Below, piece by piece: positions 8,672 to 18,641 of a DNA stretch of 64,000 nucleotides. Source of the DNA: an uncultured Hyphomonas sp. (GTDB lineage Bacteria; Pseudomonadota; Alphaproteobacteria; Caulobacterales; Hyphomonadaceae); assembly GCF_963678195.1 (NCBI RefSeq), contig NZ_OY782759.1:496001-560000 (forward strand), written 5' to 3'. A program made the position numbers and the translations under genes. The notes below the pieces were generated by a model that was given only the letters and a program-made list of their open reading frames with translations, did no database searches and had not been told where the DNA came from. The stretch's first letter is position 1. The number at the start of each line of letters is the position of its first letter.

Positions 8672-9205
8672 TCAGCGGCAGGTGGCAGCAGCCTTGTCGA
8701 TGGCGGCGGCGGAGCCGCTCAGCGAGAAGTGATAGGCAACCTGCGTGTTGCGGGCCGAGACGGCCTGGACGCGCAGCTCAGACCCTTTCTTCAGTGCCGT
8801 GACGATCCGTGCATCATCGGAATCGTCGGCAAAGGCTTCGCGGCCGACCGCGAACAGGGTCCAGGACGAGCGTCCCACCCGGGCTTTCGGGGTCATGTCT
8901 TCGCGCAGATTGTAGCCCACTTTCAGGCTCGGCTGGTTGCGGGCCCGTCCGGACTTCCAGCTCGTGACATAGAACCAGACATCGCCATGGTCGGCATTTT
9001 TCGGCGCCTTGTCGGTGGCAGGCGTCGCTGCATAGCAGATCGTTTCGCCGCCGGTCGTGTCGGTGAAGACCGACCAGTCCTTGTATCGGCCGATCGCGGT
9101 CGGCTCCGCGCTGGCCAGCGGGGCGACCAGGACAAGGGCGGCGGCCAGAAGCCCCGAAAGGCGGAGGCCGGAAAGTCGGGAGGAAGGGGTCATATCTTTA
9201 TGCAT
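8672..9205 (-). CDS. invasion associated locus B (IalB) family exported protein
   Basis: A 177-residue protein with a Sec signal peptide (hydrophobic AAALVLVAPLASAE, cut near residue 33) and the IalB-like domain: GRYKDWSVFTDTTGGETICYA near the start of the mature chain, then a beta-rich body ending in a cysteine (AAATCR). These are widespread alphaproteobacterial periplasmic proteins. The Bartonella name reflects first description, not a virulence role here. The start could also be the ATG at 9193, since neither has a clear ribosome-binding site. Confidence 0.75.
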   Translation of the reverse strand: MHKDMTPSSRLSGLRLSGLLAAALVLVAPLASAEPTAIGRYKDWSVFTDTTGGETICYAATPATDKAPKNADHGDVWFYVTSWKSGRARNQPSLKVGYNLREDMTPKARVGRSSWTLFAVGREAFADDSDDARIVTALKKGSELRVQAVSARNTQVAYHFSLSGSAAAIDKAAATCR

Positions 9206-9400
9206 CTTCTATACAGCGTCTCGTCCGGATCGGTTTCTGCCGCCAGTGTAGGTGTCATAGAGTTAAGGCCAAACTTCGGCAAATTGAATGACACCGGATT
9301 CCGGCAACTGAATTTCTGTTTCTTCACCCTGCCACAGGCGGTCTGAGCAGCGGATGAACCCCGCGGTTGTGCGCAGTTCAGGAAATTTCAGGAAACCGGC

Positions 9401-9901
9401 TCAGCCCGGCAGCTTGCCGTCACCCGGCACACCGCCCGGCATGATCGGCCGCGGGGCATAGGCGCCAAGGGCGAGGTGGCGGTCATACATGACGAGGGCC
9501 CCGGCGAGGCTGAGATTGATGCAGAACTTGGTCGGGATCTTCACGACATGGTCGCAGCGGGCGAGGGTTTCCGGCGACAGGCTGCCGCGCTCAGGTCCCA
9601 GGATATAGGCGGCCTGGACCGGATGCCGGAAGGTCGGCAGCATCACCGCCTCGTCGGTCAGCTCCACACCGACCAGCTGGCAGCCGCGCGGCAGCTGCAT
9701 CTCGTCGATCGTGTCATACTGATAGTAGGGGATGTGCCCCGCCGTCTTCGACGTGTCGGCGGCATAGGCGGCGCGCAGGCGGTGTTCGGCGTCGATGGAG
9801 AAGAAAAAGCTCGCCCCGAAGGCATTCGCCGTGCGCATCAGCGCACCGAGATTCATGGCCTTGGAGATCCGCTCCGACCCGATGGCAAAATAACCGCGCA
9901 T
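9401..9901 (-). CDS. SPOUT-family (TrmH-like) RNA methyltransferase
   Basis: A 166-residue SPOUT/TrmH-type 2'-O-ribose methyltransferase without the N-terminal substrate-binding domain of larger relatives. The three family motifs are visible: NLGALMRTANAFGAS (motif 1, Asn/Arg), AAYILGPERGSLS (motif 2) and IPTKFCINLSLAGALVMYDR (motif 3, knot). The RNA target is unknown. Third and last gene of a minus-strand unit, starting 4 bases after the stop of the small membrane-protein gene. Confidence 0.85.
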   Translation of the reverse strand: MRGYFAIGSERISKAMNLGALMRTANAFGASFFFSIDAEHRLRAAYAADTSKTAGHIPYYQYDTIDEMQLPRGCQLVGVELTDEAVMLPTFRHPVQAAYILGPERGSLSPETLARCDHVVKIPTKFCINLSLAGALVMYDRHLALGAYAPRPIMPGGVPGDGKLPG

Positions 9902-9905
9902 GGGG

Positions 9906-10226
9906 TCAGAACGCCCTCACAATCAAGCGCAGATAGGCAAGCGACAGGAGAATGGCCATGGGCGCTGTATAGGTCACCCGGCGGGCGAGGCGCAATTGCG
10001 CGAGCTGGGCAGGATAGGTCTCCATCAGCCAGGCGAGGTGCTCGCCCGGCGTATCGGTTTTTCCGGAGGAGGCAATCGCGTCGCGGAAAGCGGGATCGCG
10101 ATAGTCTCCGCCGAACTTGTCCGCCAGCGCCCGGCGCAGGGAGACAGAAATCAGCATCCGCATCTGTGCTGCCAGCACCAAAGCAAAGCCCGAGAGGCCC
10201 AGAACGATCCATCCGGCAATCATCAT
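9906..10226 (-). CDS. hypothetical two-helix membrane protein
   Basis: A 106-residue protein with hydrophobic segments at residues ~3-25 (IAGWIVLGLSGFALVLAAQM) and ~84-105 (YTAPMAILLSLAYLRLIV). They are separated by a polar, charged domain with ALADKFGGDYRDP. I do not recognise the family. It overlaps the upstream isoaspartyl peptidase gene by 4 bases and is followed at once by the methyltransferase gene, so it is translationally coupled and real. Confidence 0.7.
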   Translation of the reverse strand: MMIAGWIVLGLSGFALVLAAQMRMLISVSLRRALADKFGGDYRDPAFRDAIASSGKTDTPGEHLAWLMETYPAQLAQLRLARRVTYTAPMAILLSLAYLRLIVRAF

Positions 10227-11092
10227 GCGAAGGTCGCCACTTCGAACCGGCCGTCGGAATCCATCAGGCCGCGCTTCAGGCCGCCGGAATTGGACCCTGC
10301 GATCAGCGTGCCGTCAGCGCCGACCGCGATCATGCCGCCTTCGCCGCCAAGATGTTTCACATCGTCCAGCGCGCCCTGAACGGCATCTTCCAGCTGGGCC
10401 CCGCCATAGCGGATGCGGGCGGAGACGTCTGCGGCGGCCGCAGCGCGGATGAAATACTCGCCGAGGCCCGTGCAGGAGATGGCGCAGCGCTCGTCTGCCC
10501 AGGTGCCAGCGCCGATCAGCGGGGTGTCGCCCACGCGGCCCGGCGTCTTGGACTTCACCCCGCCGGTGGAGGTGGCGGCGGCCAGGTCGCCATACTGGTC
10601 CAGAACGACCGCGCCGACCGTGCCCATGGCCCGGGCCGGCAGCAGGCAGCGTTCTTCGACCGGCTGGTAATAGGTTTCGGGGTCGCGCACTTCCGGCAGG
10701 CCGTATTCGGTGGCCAGCGCCCAGGCACCTTCACCGGCGATCAGCACGTGCGGCGTGCGTTCCATCACGATCCGGGCGGCCGCGATGGGGCTGACAATGC
10801 CGGAGAGGGCCGCAACGGCCCCGGCATTGCGGGTGCGCCCGTCCATGATGGCCGCGTCCAGCTCGTAACGTCCGTCGGTATTGGGCGCAGCGCCCTTGCC
10901 GGCAAGGTGCAGGCCGGACTCTTCCAGCGCCGTCACCATGGCTTCCACCACGTCCAGCGCGGCCACGCCCGCTGCCAGCCGCTTGCCGCCTTCGCGCAGC
11001 AGCTCCGCCATGTGCGCTTCCTCGCGCGAATAGTCGCGGCCGAATACCGGTCCGGCACCGCCATGAAGGGCAATGGCCCATTTCCTCGCCAT
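10223..11092 (-). CDS. isoaspartyl peptidase / plant-type L-asparaginase
   Basis: A 289-residue N-terminal-nucleophile hydrolase of family T2. The chain is expected to cleave itself before Thr158 in AMGTVGAVVLD, exposing the catalytic threonine. WAIALHGGAG at the N-terminus and ATSTGGVKSKTPGRVGD and TGLGEYFIR in the beta subunit are family signatures. It removes beta-aspartyl residues from damaged dipeptides and may hydrolyse asparagine. First gene of a three-gene minus-strand unit. Confidence 0.9.
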   Translation of the reverse strand: MARKWAIALHGGAGPVFGRDYSREEAHMAELLREGGKRLAAGVAALDVVEAMVTALEESGLHLAGKGAAPNTDGRYELDAAIMDGRTRNAGAVAALSGIVSPIAAARIVMERTPHVLIAGEGAWALATEYGLPEVRDPETYYQPVEERCLLPARAMGTVGAVVLDQYGDLAAATSTGGVKSKTPGRVGDTPLIGAGTWADERCAISCTGLGEYFIRAAAAADVSARIRYGGAQLEDAVQGALDDVKHLGGEGGMIAVGADGTLIAGSNSGGLKRGLMDSDGRFEVATFA

Positions 11093-11188
11093 AGCTGGTC
11101 ACACTCCCTTACGTCAGGCTTGGATTATGAAGGCCACACCGCTACCGTCTGGCGCAGCAAACAACAAGACAGGAAGGGTAGCGCGCTC

Positions 11189-12181
11189 ATGAAGGCAGTG
11201 CTTTCGAAAGAAGTCGGCGGACCGGAAACTCTGGTCCTCGAAGAGGTCGCCTCGCCGGAATATGGCAAAGGCCAGGTTCTGGTGCGGGTAAAGGCGTGCG
11301 GGGTGAACTTCCCGGACTCGCTGATGATCAAGGACATGTACCAGTTCAAGCCGCCGCGCCCGTTCAGCCCGGGCGGTGAAGTGGCCGGCTATGTCGAATC
11401 GGTCGGGGAGGGCGTGACCCATGTGAAGCCGGGTGATCGCGTGCTGGCCTCCATCGGCAATGGCGGCATGGCGGAACTGGCTGTCGCTGCAGCCCATTCC
11501 GTGATGCCGATCCCGGACGAGATGCCGTTCGCCGAGGCGGCGGCCTTCATGATGACCTATGGCACGTCCTATTATGCCCTGAAGGACCGGGCCGACCCGA
11601 AGAAAGGCGAGAAACTGCTCGTCCTCGGCGCGGCCGGCGGTGTCGGCATTGCGGCGGTGGAGCTTGGCAAGGCGATGGGCCTTGAGGTCATCGCGGCCTG
11701 TTCCAGCCAGGAAAAGGTCGATTTCTGCCTCGACAAGGGCGCCGACAAGGGCCTCGTCTATGCCCGCGAGCTGGACAAGGACGGCATGAAAGCCTTCTCC
11801 GGCGACATCAAGGAAATCTCCGGCGGCGGCGTGGACATCATCTATGATGCGGTTGGCGGCAATTATGCCGAACCGTCCCTGCGGGCAATGAACTGGGAAG
11901 GCCGCTTCCTGGTGATCGGCTTCCCGGCCGGTATCCCGAAGATCCCGCTGAACCTGACCCTGCTGAAAAGCTGCGACATCCGCGGTGTGTTCTGGGGCGC
12001 CGCCGTGGCGCGCGATCCGAAGGCCCATGCGCAGAACGTCAAGGAACTGTTCGAGCTGTACAGCGAAGGCAAGATCCGCCCGCACATCTCCAACACCTAT
12101 CCGCTGGAGAAGTCCGCCGATGCCATCCTTGAGCTGACGGAACGCCGGGCCCAGGGCAAGGTCGTGGTGGTCATGGACTAG
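11189..12181 (+). CDS. NADPH:quinone oxidoreductase family protein (zinc-independent MDR)
   Basis: A 330-residue medium-chain dehydrogenase/reductase. The N-terminal GroES-like domain contains VKACGVNFPDSLMI and GGEVAGYVESVGEGV. The Rossmann domain has the dinucleotide motif LGAAGGVGIAAVELGKA (near residue 150). The zinc ligands of alcohol dehydrogenases are absent, placing it with quinone oxidoreductases/enoyl reductases. The start at 11189 has AGGAAGGG upstream. The in-frame codons before it run antisense through other genes and are not coding. Substrate unknown. Confidence 0.9.
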   Translation: MKAVLSKEVGGPETLVLEEVASPEYGKGQVLVRVKACGVNFPDSLMIKDMYQFKPPRPFSPGGEVAGYVESVGEGVTHVKPGDRVLASIGNGGMAELAVAAAHSVMPIPDEMPFAEAAAFMMTYGTSYYALKDRADPKKGEKLLVLGAAGGVGIAAVELGKAMGLEVIAACSSQEKVDFCLDKGADKGLVYARELDKDGMKAFSGDIKEISGGGVDIIYDAVGGNYAEPSLRAMNWEGRFLVIGFPAGIPKIPLNLTLLKSCDIRGVFWGAAVARDPKAHAQNVKELFELYSEGKIRPHISNTYPLEKSADAILELTERRAQGKVVVVMD

Positions 12182-12242
12182 GCCTGCCGCAGCGGGAAAC
12201 TGCTGCCATTAAGCATTTTGTGCGGAACGGTTTATCGCCGTT

Positions 12243-12578
12243 ATGCATAGACAAGGTATGACAAGCATACCTGAAACACAGGTGGGGAAGCCGGTTGGCG
12301 AGCATCGGGAAGATGCTCGCCACCGGACGCTGCGAAAGGGCCGGATCCTCATCAACGGACTGCAAAGCTCGTTCGATGTGATGATCCGCGATTTCTCGGA
12401 AGAGGGGATGCAGCTGAAGCTCTGGGAAGCCTGGGCGGTGCCGGAGACGTTCGATCTGGAACTGATGTCGCGCTACGGCCACATTGAGGCGATCTACCAT
12501 TGTGAGCGCCGCTGGCAGCACGGCCTGCTGGTCGGGGCGCATATCATTCCGCATGAGAGAGATCATTCCCCGAAATAG
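12243..12578 (+). CDS. PilZ domain protein
   Basis: A 111-residue single PilZ domain, the bacterial receptor fold for cyclic di-GMP. The RxxxR-type motif is in RHRTLRKGRI (residues ~26-35), and the second motif (D/N)xSxxG is DFSEEG (~50-55), followed by the beta-barrel strands MQLKLW and VPETFDLEL. This suggests c-di-GMP-dependent control of motility or surface polysaccharide, but no partner is adjacent. Start uncertain: ATG 12258 is an alternative and neither has a good ribosome-binding site. Confidence 0.8.
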   Translation: MHRQGMTSIPETQVGKPVGEHREDARHRTLRKGRILINGLQSSFDVMIRDFSEEGMQLKLWEAWAVPETFDLELMSRYGHIEAIYHCERRWQHGLLVGAHIIPHERDHSPK

Positions 12579-12629
12579 GGCCGCGGCCAGGTGGCAAGAG
12601 CTGTTTCCCGGACCCCGTGCCTGATCTAG

Positions 12630-13616
<987 letters not shown>

Positions 13617-13642
13617 CGCCGCCGCCAGCTGAGACCCAAATG

Positions 13643-13680
13643 AAAAGCCCGCCGGATCGCTCCGGCGGGCTTTATCTTTT
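13643..13680. terminator. bidirectional terminator between pip and dnaK
   Basis: Stem AAAGCCCGCCGGA / TCCGGCGGGCTTT with a short TCGC loop. It is flanked by A-rich sequence on the left and TATCTTTT on the right, so it can serve both converging genes. Confidence 0.85.
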
Positions 13681-13695
13681 CCGTTGTCTGACGGA

Positions 13696-15606
13696 TTATT
13701 TCTTGTCGTCGTCGACCTCTTCGAAGTCGGCATCGACCACATCGTCACCGCTATCGTCAGCAGCAGCATCGGCGGCCGCGTCAGCATGGGCGGTTGCCTC
13801 CTGCTGGCTGGCATAGATGGCTTCGCCGAGTTTCATCGCGGCCGACATCAGGGCCTGATGCTTGGCCTGGATGTCTGCGAGATTGTCCGTTTCGCGGGCT
13901 TCTTTCAGCTCGCCGACGGCTTTCTCGATCTCGCTTTTGACGTCCTCGGAGACCTTGTCGCCATGCTCTTCGAGCTGCTTCTCGGTCTGATGCACCAGCG
14001 CTTCGGCGTGGTTCTTCGCTTCCACCAGTTCGCGGCGGGCCTTGTCTTCGCCCGCATTGGCTTCTGCGTCTGCCATCATGCCCTTGATGTCGTCTTCCGA
14101 GAGACCGCCATCGGCCTGGATGGTGATCACCTGTTCCTTGCCGGTGGCCTTGTCCTTGGCGGACACGGACACGATGCCGTTGGCGTCGATGTCGAAGGTC
14201 ACTTCGATCTGAGGCACGCCGCGCGGGGCCGGCGGAATGCCTTCGAGGTTGAACTGGCCGAGCATCTTGTTGTCGGCGGCCATTTCGCGCTCGCCCTGGA
14301 AGACCTTGATCGTCACGGCCGGCTGATTGTCGTCAGCGGTCGAGAAGACCTGGGACTTCTTGGTCGGGATCGTCGTGTTGCGGTCGATGAGGCGGGTGAA
14401 CACGCCGCCGAGGGTTTCGATACCCAGAGACAGCGGGGTCACGTCGAGAAGGACAACGTCTTTCACGTCACCCTGCAGGACGCCGCCCTGGATCGCGGCG
14501 CCGATGGCAACCACTTCATCCGGGTTCACACCTTTGTGCGGCTCACGGCCGAAGAATTTCTTCACCGCTTCCTGCACGGCCGGCATACGGGTCATGCCGC
14601 CGACCAGAACGACTTCGTCAATCTCGGAAGCCGACTTGCCGGCATCCTTGAGCGCTTTCTCGCACGGCGAGATGGTGCGCTTGACGAGGTCCTCGACCAG
14701 GCTTTCGAACTTGGCGCGCGTCAGCTTGATGTTGAGGTGTTTCGGGCCGGAGGCATCCGCCGTGATGAAGGGCAGGTTCACTTCGTATTGCGAAGCGGAC
14801 GAGAGTTCCTTCTTGGCCTTCTCGGCTTCTTCCTTCAGGCGCTGGAGGGCCAGCTTGTCTGCCTTCAGGTCGATGCCCTGATCCTTTTTGAACTCTTCGG
14901 CGAGGTAATCGACGATGCGAAGGTCGAAGTCTTCACCGCCGAGGAAGGTGTCGCCGTTCGTCGACAGCACTTCGAACACGCCGTCGCCGATTTCCAGCAG
15001 CGAGACGTCGAACGTACCGCCGCCGAGGTCGTAGACCGCGATCGTCTTGTTCTCACCCTTGTCGAGGCCGTAGGCGAGGGCGGCTGCCGTCGGCTCGTTG
15101 ATGATGCGCAGCACTTCAAGACCGGCAATTTTACCGGCGTCTTTCGTGGCCTGACGCTGGGCGTCGTTGAAGTAGGCCGGGACCGTGATGACGGCCTGGG
15201 TCACTTCGCTGCCCAGATAGGCTTCAGCGGTTTCCTTCATCTTGGTGAGGATGAAGGCGGAAACTTCCTGCGGGGCATAGTCCTTGTCGCGGCCTTTGAC
15301 CCATGCGTCGCCATTCGGGCCTTTGACGATCTCGAAGGGCGAGATGTCTTTGTCCTTCTGCGCGGTCGGGTCGTCGAACTGACGGCCGATCAGGCGTTTG
15401 ATGGCGTAGAATGTGAAGTCCGGGTTGGTCACGGCCTGGCGGCGGGCAGGCATGCCGATCAGGCGTTCGCCGCTTTCGGTGAAGGCAACGACGGACGGGG
15501 TCGTGCGCGCGCCTTCTGCATTCTCGATGACCTTCGCCTGGCCGCCTTCCATGACGGCAACGCAGGAGTTCGTGGTCCCGAGGTCGATACCGATAATCTT
15601 GCTCAT
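13696..15606 (-). CDS. dnaK: molecular chaperone DnaK (Hsp70)
   Basis: A 636-residue Hsp70. The ATPase domain begins [18 protein letters not shown] and has [13 protein letters not shown] and [13 protein letters not shown]. The substrate-binding domain follows with [14 protein letters not shown] and the Gln/Thr-rich helical lid. The C-terminus is the acidic tail ending near EEVDDDKK. It refolds proteins with DnaJ and GrpE. The next gene on this strand is not dnaJ, because a terminator and the convergent pip follow directly. A sigma-32-type promoter lies upstream, and GGAGAGAGA precedes the ATG. Confidence 0.98.
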   Translation of the reverse strand: MSKIIGIDLGTTNSCVAVMEGGQAKVIENAEGARTTPSVVAFTESGERLIGMPARRQAVTNPDFTFYAIKRLIGRQFDDPTAQKDKDISPFEIVKGPNGDAWVKGRDKDYAPQEVSAFILTKMKETAEAYLGSEVTQAVITVPAYFNDAQRQATKDAGKIAGLEVLRIINEPTAAALAYGLDKGENKTIAVYDLGGGTFDVSLLEIGDGVFEVLSTNGDTFLGGEDFDLRIVDYLAEEFKKDQGIDLKADKLALQRLKEEAEKAKKELSSASQYEVNLPFITADASGPKHLNIKLTRAKFESLVEDLVKRTISPCEKALKDAGKSASEIDEVVLVGGMTRMPAVQEAVKKFFGREPHKGVNPDEVVAIGAAIQGGVLQGDVKDVVLLDVTPLSLGIETLGGVFTRLIDRNTTIPTKKSQVFSTADDNQPAVTIKVFQGEREMAADNKMLGQFNLEGIPPAPRGVPQIEVTFDIDANGIVSVSAKDKATGKEQVITIQADGGLSEDDIKGMMADAEANAGEDKARRELVEAKNHAEALVHQTEKQLEEHGDKVSEDVKSEIEKAVGELKEARETDNLADIQAKHQALMSAAMKLGEAIYASQQEATAHADAAADAAADDSGDDVVDADFEEVDDDKK

Positions 15607-15746
15607 TTTAAGTCTCTCTCTCCTATAGCCGCCACCCGCCCCGTTCGCGCGGTCTGCTCAGCAGCCCCGCAAGGCAGATGGCTCTGCAAGTGACGTTTTG
15701 AGTAGGCGAATGGAGGGTTTGAACCTGTTCGCCCGTTCGGTCTGGG

Positions 15747-15774
15747 ATATGGGGAAATTTCAACGCGTCACAAG
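15747..15774 (-). promoter_or_regulatory. sigma-32 (RpoH)-type heat-shock promoter of dnaK
   Basis: Reading toward dnaK: CTTGTG (15774-15769) as -35, a 14-base spacer, then CCCCATAT (15754-15747) as -10. The -10 fits the E. coli sigma-32 consensus CCCCATnT exactly and the -35 has the CTTG core. This would give an untranslated leader of about 130 bases. Confidence 0.65.
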
Positions 15775-15855
15775 AGGTCTGCGACGCCTTTTCCATGTCC
15801 GGCTGCGCTTTACGGCCATAGACCGCGCCTATGGCAGCGTATTGCAGGATTTATT

Positions 15856-15870
15856 TGAGAATCGTTCGCA
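15856..15870. promoter_or_regulatory. possible Fur/Irr-type iron box
   Basis: TGAGAATCGTTCGCA agrees at 11 of 14 informative positions with the 7-1-7 Fur consensus TGATAATnATTATCA. It lies in the dnaK-DUF2061 intergenic gap, about 110 bases upstream of the DUF2061 start. No iron gene is adjacent, so this may be chance. Confidence 0.25.
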
Positions 15871-15979
15871 TCTAGGCCATATTGGAAGTGAGAACAGCCC
15901 GCATTCAAGGTCCTTAGACGGTCCTTAGAGGGTCTGTTGAGGGTGTTCTTGATGGTCTGAAGCGGGAGTTATCCAACAA

Positions 15980-16165
15980 ATGTCATTGCAGGTTTTCAAG
16001 ACAGCGACCTACAGCCTCATGCACCTGACCGTGGCGATGACAGTGGCCTTTCTGCTGACCGGCAGCTGGCACGCTGCGCTTGCCATCGGCCTCATCGAGC
16101 CGCTGGTCCAGACAGCCGCCTACACGATGCACGAACGCGCCTGGGCGCGATCCGTCCGCCAGTAA
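15980..16165 (+). CDS. DUF2061 family membrane protein
   Basis: A 61-residue protein matching DUF2061: KTATYSLMHLTVAMTVAFLLTGSW, then ALAIGLIEPLVQ and a closing YTMHERAW. It has two predicted transmembrane helices (residues ~12-28 and 31-48). Function is unknown. In other bacteria such domains occur alone or fused to sulphate-assimilation proteins. It stands alone, divergent from dnaK. Confidence 0.8.
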   Translation: MSLQVFKTATYSLMHLTVAMTVAFLLTGSWHAALAIGLIEPLVQTAAYTMHERAWARSVRQ

Positions 16166-16248
16166 GCCCGCCTGCGGCAGCACCCGTTGCTGGCCAGATG
16201 CAGGCCTGTGAGGCATAGTTCCCCCAACGTTAGGTGGGAGGAACGTAA

Positions 16249-17235
16249 GTGTTTAAAATCATCAGGATTGTGTTGGCTGTATTTGGCCTGGCGCTGTTGC
16301 CCGCGATCGCCGCGGCGCAGGATATCGAAGGGGTGGTCGAACACCCGATGATCGAGCGGTATCCCGGGCAGGTCATCGCCTGGCAACACATTGAAAACTA
16401 TCAGCCTTACAAGGTCGCGGTTGGGCCGGTGACCGGCTATCGCCAAATTGGCGACTGGATCGAAACCGAGGGCCGCGTCACCCGGACTTTCTACAAATAT
16501 GAAGGCGAAGCCCGGTCCTATTCCGAGGTCTACAAGAACTATCTAGATGCCTTGAAGGCAGAGGGGTTCGAAATTCTCGGCGAGGGTATGTCGGCGGACC
16601 GCAAAGGTGCGGCGGTCGGCTCGCGCCAGTGGATGGAGGTCACCTTCAGGGAAAACCCGGCCACCAAGCCCGGCGCGGTCGGAACGATGTTTTCCGGCAC
16701 GTCATCCTCCGGCGGGGCGGGGGCTATCGTGGCCAGCAAGGAGCGCGCTGCCGGGACGGCTTATGTGGTGATCTATGTCGAACAGCATTCGAAAAACTAT
16801 GTCGGAACGCTGATCGACATCGTCGAGGTGGAAGCCGCCGAGACGGGCCTCGTCGTGGTGGATGCCGAAGCCATGGGCGCCGATATCGAAGAGTACGGCC
16901 GCGTCGTGCTGGACGGGATCGTATTCGAATTCGACAAGGCCACGCTGATGCCGGAATCGAAAGCCGCGCTTGATGCCATAGCCGACTATTTGGCCGCCCA
17001 CCCGGACAAGGCGTTTTACGTGGTGGGGCATACCGACTCCAAGGGCACCTATGCCTATAACAGCAAGCTGTCGGATGACCGCGCCCGCGCCGTCGCCGAC
17101 GCGCTGAAACAGGATTACGGGATCGCGTCTGACCGGCTGGAGCCGCACGGCGTAGGCCCCTTGTCGCCGGTCTTCTCCAATACCAGCGATGCCGGGCGTG
17201 AACAGAACCGGCGGGTCGAACTGGTGGAGCGTTGA
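16249..17235 (+). CDS. OmpA family exported protein
   Basis: A 328-residue protein starting at GTG with GGGAGGA upstream. A Sec signal peptide (IVLAVFGLALLPAIAAA, cut near residue 24) is followed by a ~190-residue region of unknown function and a C-terminal OmpA-like peptidoglycan-binding domain (~residues 215-328). That domain contains FEFDKATLMPESKAALDAIA, VVGHTDSKGTYAYNSKLSDD and EQNRRVELVE. It probably tethers the periplasm or outer membrane to the wall. It ends 9 bases before a PP2C phosphatase gene on the same strand, so the two probably form an operon. Confidence 0.85.
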   Translation: MFKIIRIVLAVFGLALLPAIAAAQDIEGVVEHPMIERYPGQVIAWQHIENYQPYKVAVGPVTGYRQIGDWIETEGRVTRTFYKYEGEARSYSEVYKNYLDALKAEGFEILGEGMSADRKGAAVGSRQWMEVTFRENPATKPGAVGTMFSGTSSSGGAGAIVASKERAAGTAYVVIYVEQHSKNYVGTLIDIVEVEAAETGLVVVDAEAMGADIEEYGRVVLDGIVFEFDKATLMPESKAALDAIADYLAAHPDKAFYVVGHTDSKGTYAYNSKLSDDRARAVADALKQDYGIASDRLEPHGVGPLSPVFSNTSDAGREQNRRVELVER

Positions 17236-17244
17236 GGACGCAGG

Positions 17245-18084
17245 ATGAAAATCAGGGCGATGCGGCTGGATGTCGTCAGCACGGTGAATGATCCCGGTGT
17301 GCCCGGCAAAACGGGCGATGACCGGGCGGGCTTCGATGCGGCTGCCGGCACGGCCTGGGTGCTGGACGGCGCGACCGATGTCACCGATCTGCGCCCGTTT
17401 CCGGCCTGTGAAAGCGGTGCGGCCTGGATCGCTGAAGTGCTGTCAGACCGGCTGATGCAGGGGCCCGAGGCCGGCGAAGCGACGGAAGCCTATTTTGCCT
17501 CCGTGCTGGCCGATGTACGCCAGCGCGCCGAAGCCGAAAGCCGGATCCCGCTGGACAAATTGCCGGGCGAAGCCCTGCCCATCGCCTCCGGAATCTGGAT
17601 GTGGCTGCAGGGCGAAGGGGCGGTGTTCGTCTATATGGGCGACTGTATGGCGCTCGTCCGGTCCGGGGCGGGCGTTCGCCTGATCGGGCAGGCCGAGAAG
17701 GCCGAGGACGAGACCGCAGCCGCGCGCCGCGTCATGGCCCTGACGCCCGAAGAGCGCATGGGCTGGCTGCGGCAGGCCCGGCGGATGTCCAATGAAATCG
17801 GGACGGCCTTTGGCCTGGGGCCGGATGTTGTCAGCAATCTCAAGACTGGGCGTATCGCAATGCGTCCGGGCGATGAGGTCTGCCTGATGAGCGACGGCCT
17901 CTACAGGCTTATCTCGCCCTATGCGACCCACACGTTGGAAAGCCTGATGGCAGACCTGTCAGAGAAGGGCCTGCCAGCCCTGATCCGGATGCTCCGCGAT
18001 TTCGAAAATGCTCCCGACGGCGACATCCCCCGCATCAAGCGAAGGGACGATGCCTCGGCGGTCTATCTGAATATCGAACCCTAG
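17245..18084 (+). CDS. PPM/PP2C-type serine/threonine protein phosphatase
   Basis: A 279-residue PP2C-fold phosphatase. Metal-binding aspartates appear in KTGDDRAGFD, AWVLDGATD, VYMGDC, CLMSDGLYR and RRDDASAVY, in the family's order. It has no receiver or membrane domain. It probably dephosphorylates Ser/Thr proteins, and no partner kinase is in the window. Immediately downstream of an OmpA-family gene. The last 4 bases overlap the end of grpE on the opposite strand. Confidence 0.85.
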   Translation: MKIRAMRLDVVSTVNDPGVPGKTGDDRAGFDAAAGTAWVLDGATDVTDLRPFPACESGAAWIAEVLSDRLMQGPEAGEATEAYFASVLADVRQRAEAESRIPLDKLPGEALPIASGIWMWLQGEGAVFVYMGDCMALVRSGAGVRLIGQAEKAEDETAAARRVMALTPEERMGWLRQARRMSNEIGTAFGLGPDVVSNLKTGRIAMRPGDEVCLMSDGLYRLISPYATHTLESLMADLSEKGLPALIRMLRDFENAPDGDIPRIKRRDDASAVYLNIEP

Positions 18085-18641
18085 TTCGTCGAGCCTGCGC
18101 TGACGGCGACCATGGCGGCGCGCAGGACGCGGTCGCCGATCTTCCAGCCGGTCTGGAACACGTCATGGATCGTGCCGGGCGCCTGCGGGGAGGGGACGTT
18201 CGCCACGGCCTGGTGCAGGTTCGGGTCGAAGGCATCGCCAGGCAGGGCTGCGATCACGGTCACGCCGTTGCGGGAGAGCGCCGTGTGCAGCTCTTTCTCC
18301 GTCATCTCGATGCCGCCGAGCAAATTCTTGCCGGCTTCCGAAAGGGCATCGCGGTCACCGTCCGGCAGCGCGGCCAGTGCGCGGGCGAGGTTGTCGGAGA
18401 CGCTGAGAAGATCTGCCGCGAATTTCTCGATGGCGTAGACGCGCGCATCGGCGACCTCTTTCTGGGCGCGTTTGCGGGTGTTTTCGAGATCGGCCAGCGT
18501 GCGCAGCAGCTGGCCGCGCATCTCTTCTTTTTCCGCTTCGAGGCGGAGGATCGTGTCTTCCGGCGTCGCCTCTTCCGGGGCGGCGTTTTCAGGCGTTTCG
18601 ACAGATTCGGTGTCTTCAGTCTTCGCTTCGTCGCTCATCAT
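18081..18641 (-). CDS. grpE: nucleotide exchange factor GrpE
   Basis: A 186-residue GrpE, the ADP/ATP exchange factor for DnaK. An acidic N-terminal tail (~residues 1-28) is followed by the long coiled-coil helix with RGQLLRTLADLENTRKRAQKE. The C-terminal beta-wing carries GDAFDPNLHQAVANVPS and the end GWKIGDRVLRAAMVAVSAG, all family hallmarks. The start overlaps the hrcA stop by 4 bases (ATGATGA), showing translational coupling. It is convergent with and overlaps the PP2C gene by 4 bases. Confidence 0.96.
   Translation of the reverse strand: MMSDEAKTEDTESVETPENAAPEEATPEDTILRLEAEKEEMRGQLLRTLADLENTRKRAQKEVADARVYAIEKFAADLLSVSDNLARALAALPDGDRDALSEAGKNLLGGIEMTEKELHTALSRNGVTVIAALPGDAFDPNLHQAVANVPSPQAPGTIHDVFQTGWKIGDRVLRAAMVAVSAGSTN

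Noticed and set aside
13684-15693. 669-codon open frame antisense to dnaK
   Set aside because: It is a shadow of dnaK codon use on the other strand. The translation is a His/Asp/Arg-rich string with no domain and no ribosome-binding site.
15698-15928. 76-codon frame upstream of the DUF2061 gene
   Set aside because: It has no ribosome-binding site, no family resemblance and covers the dnaK heat-shock promoter.
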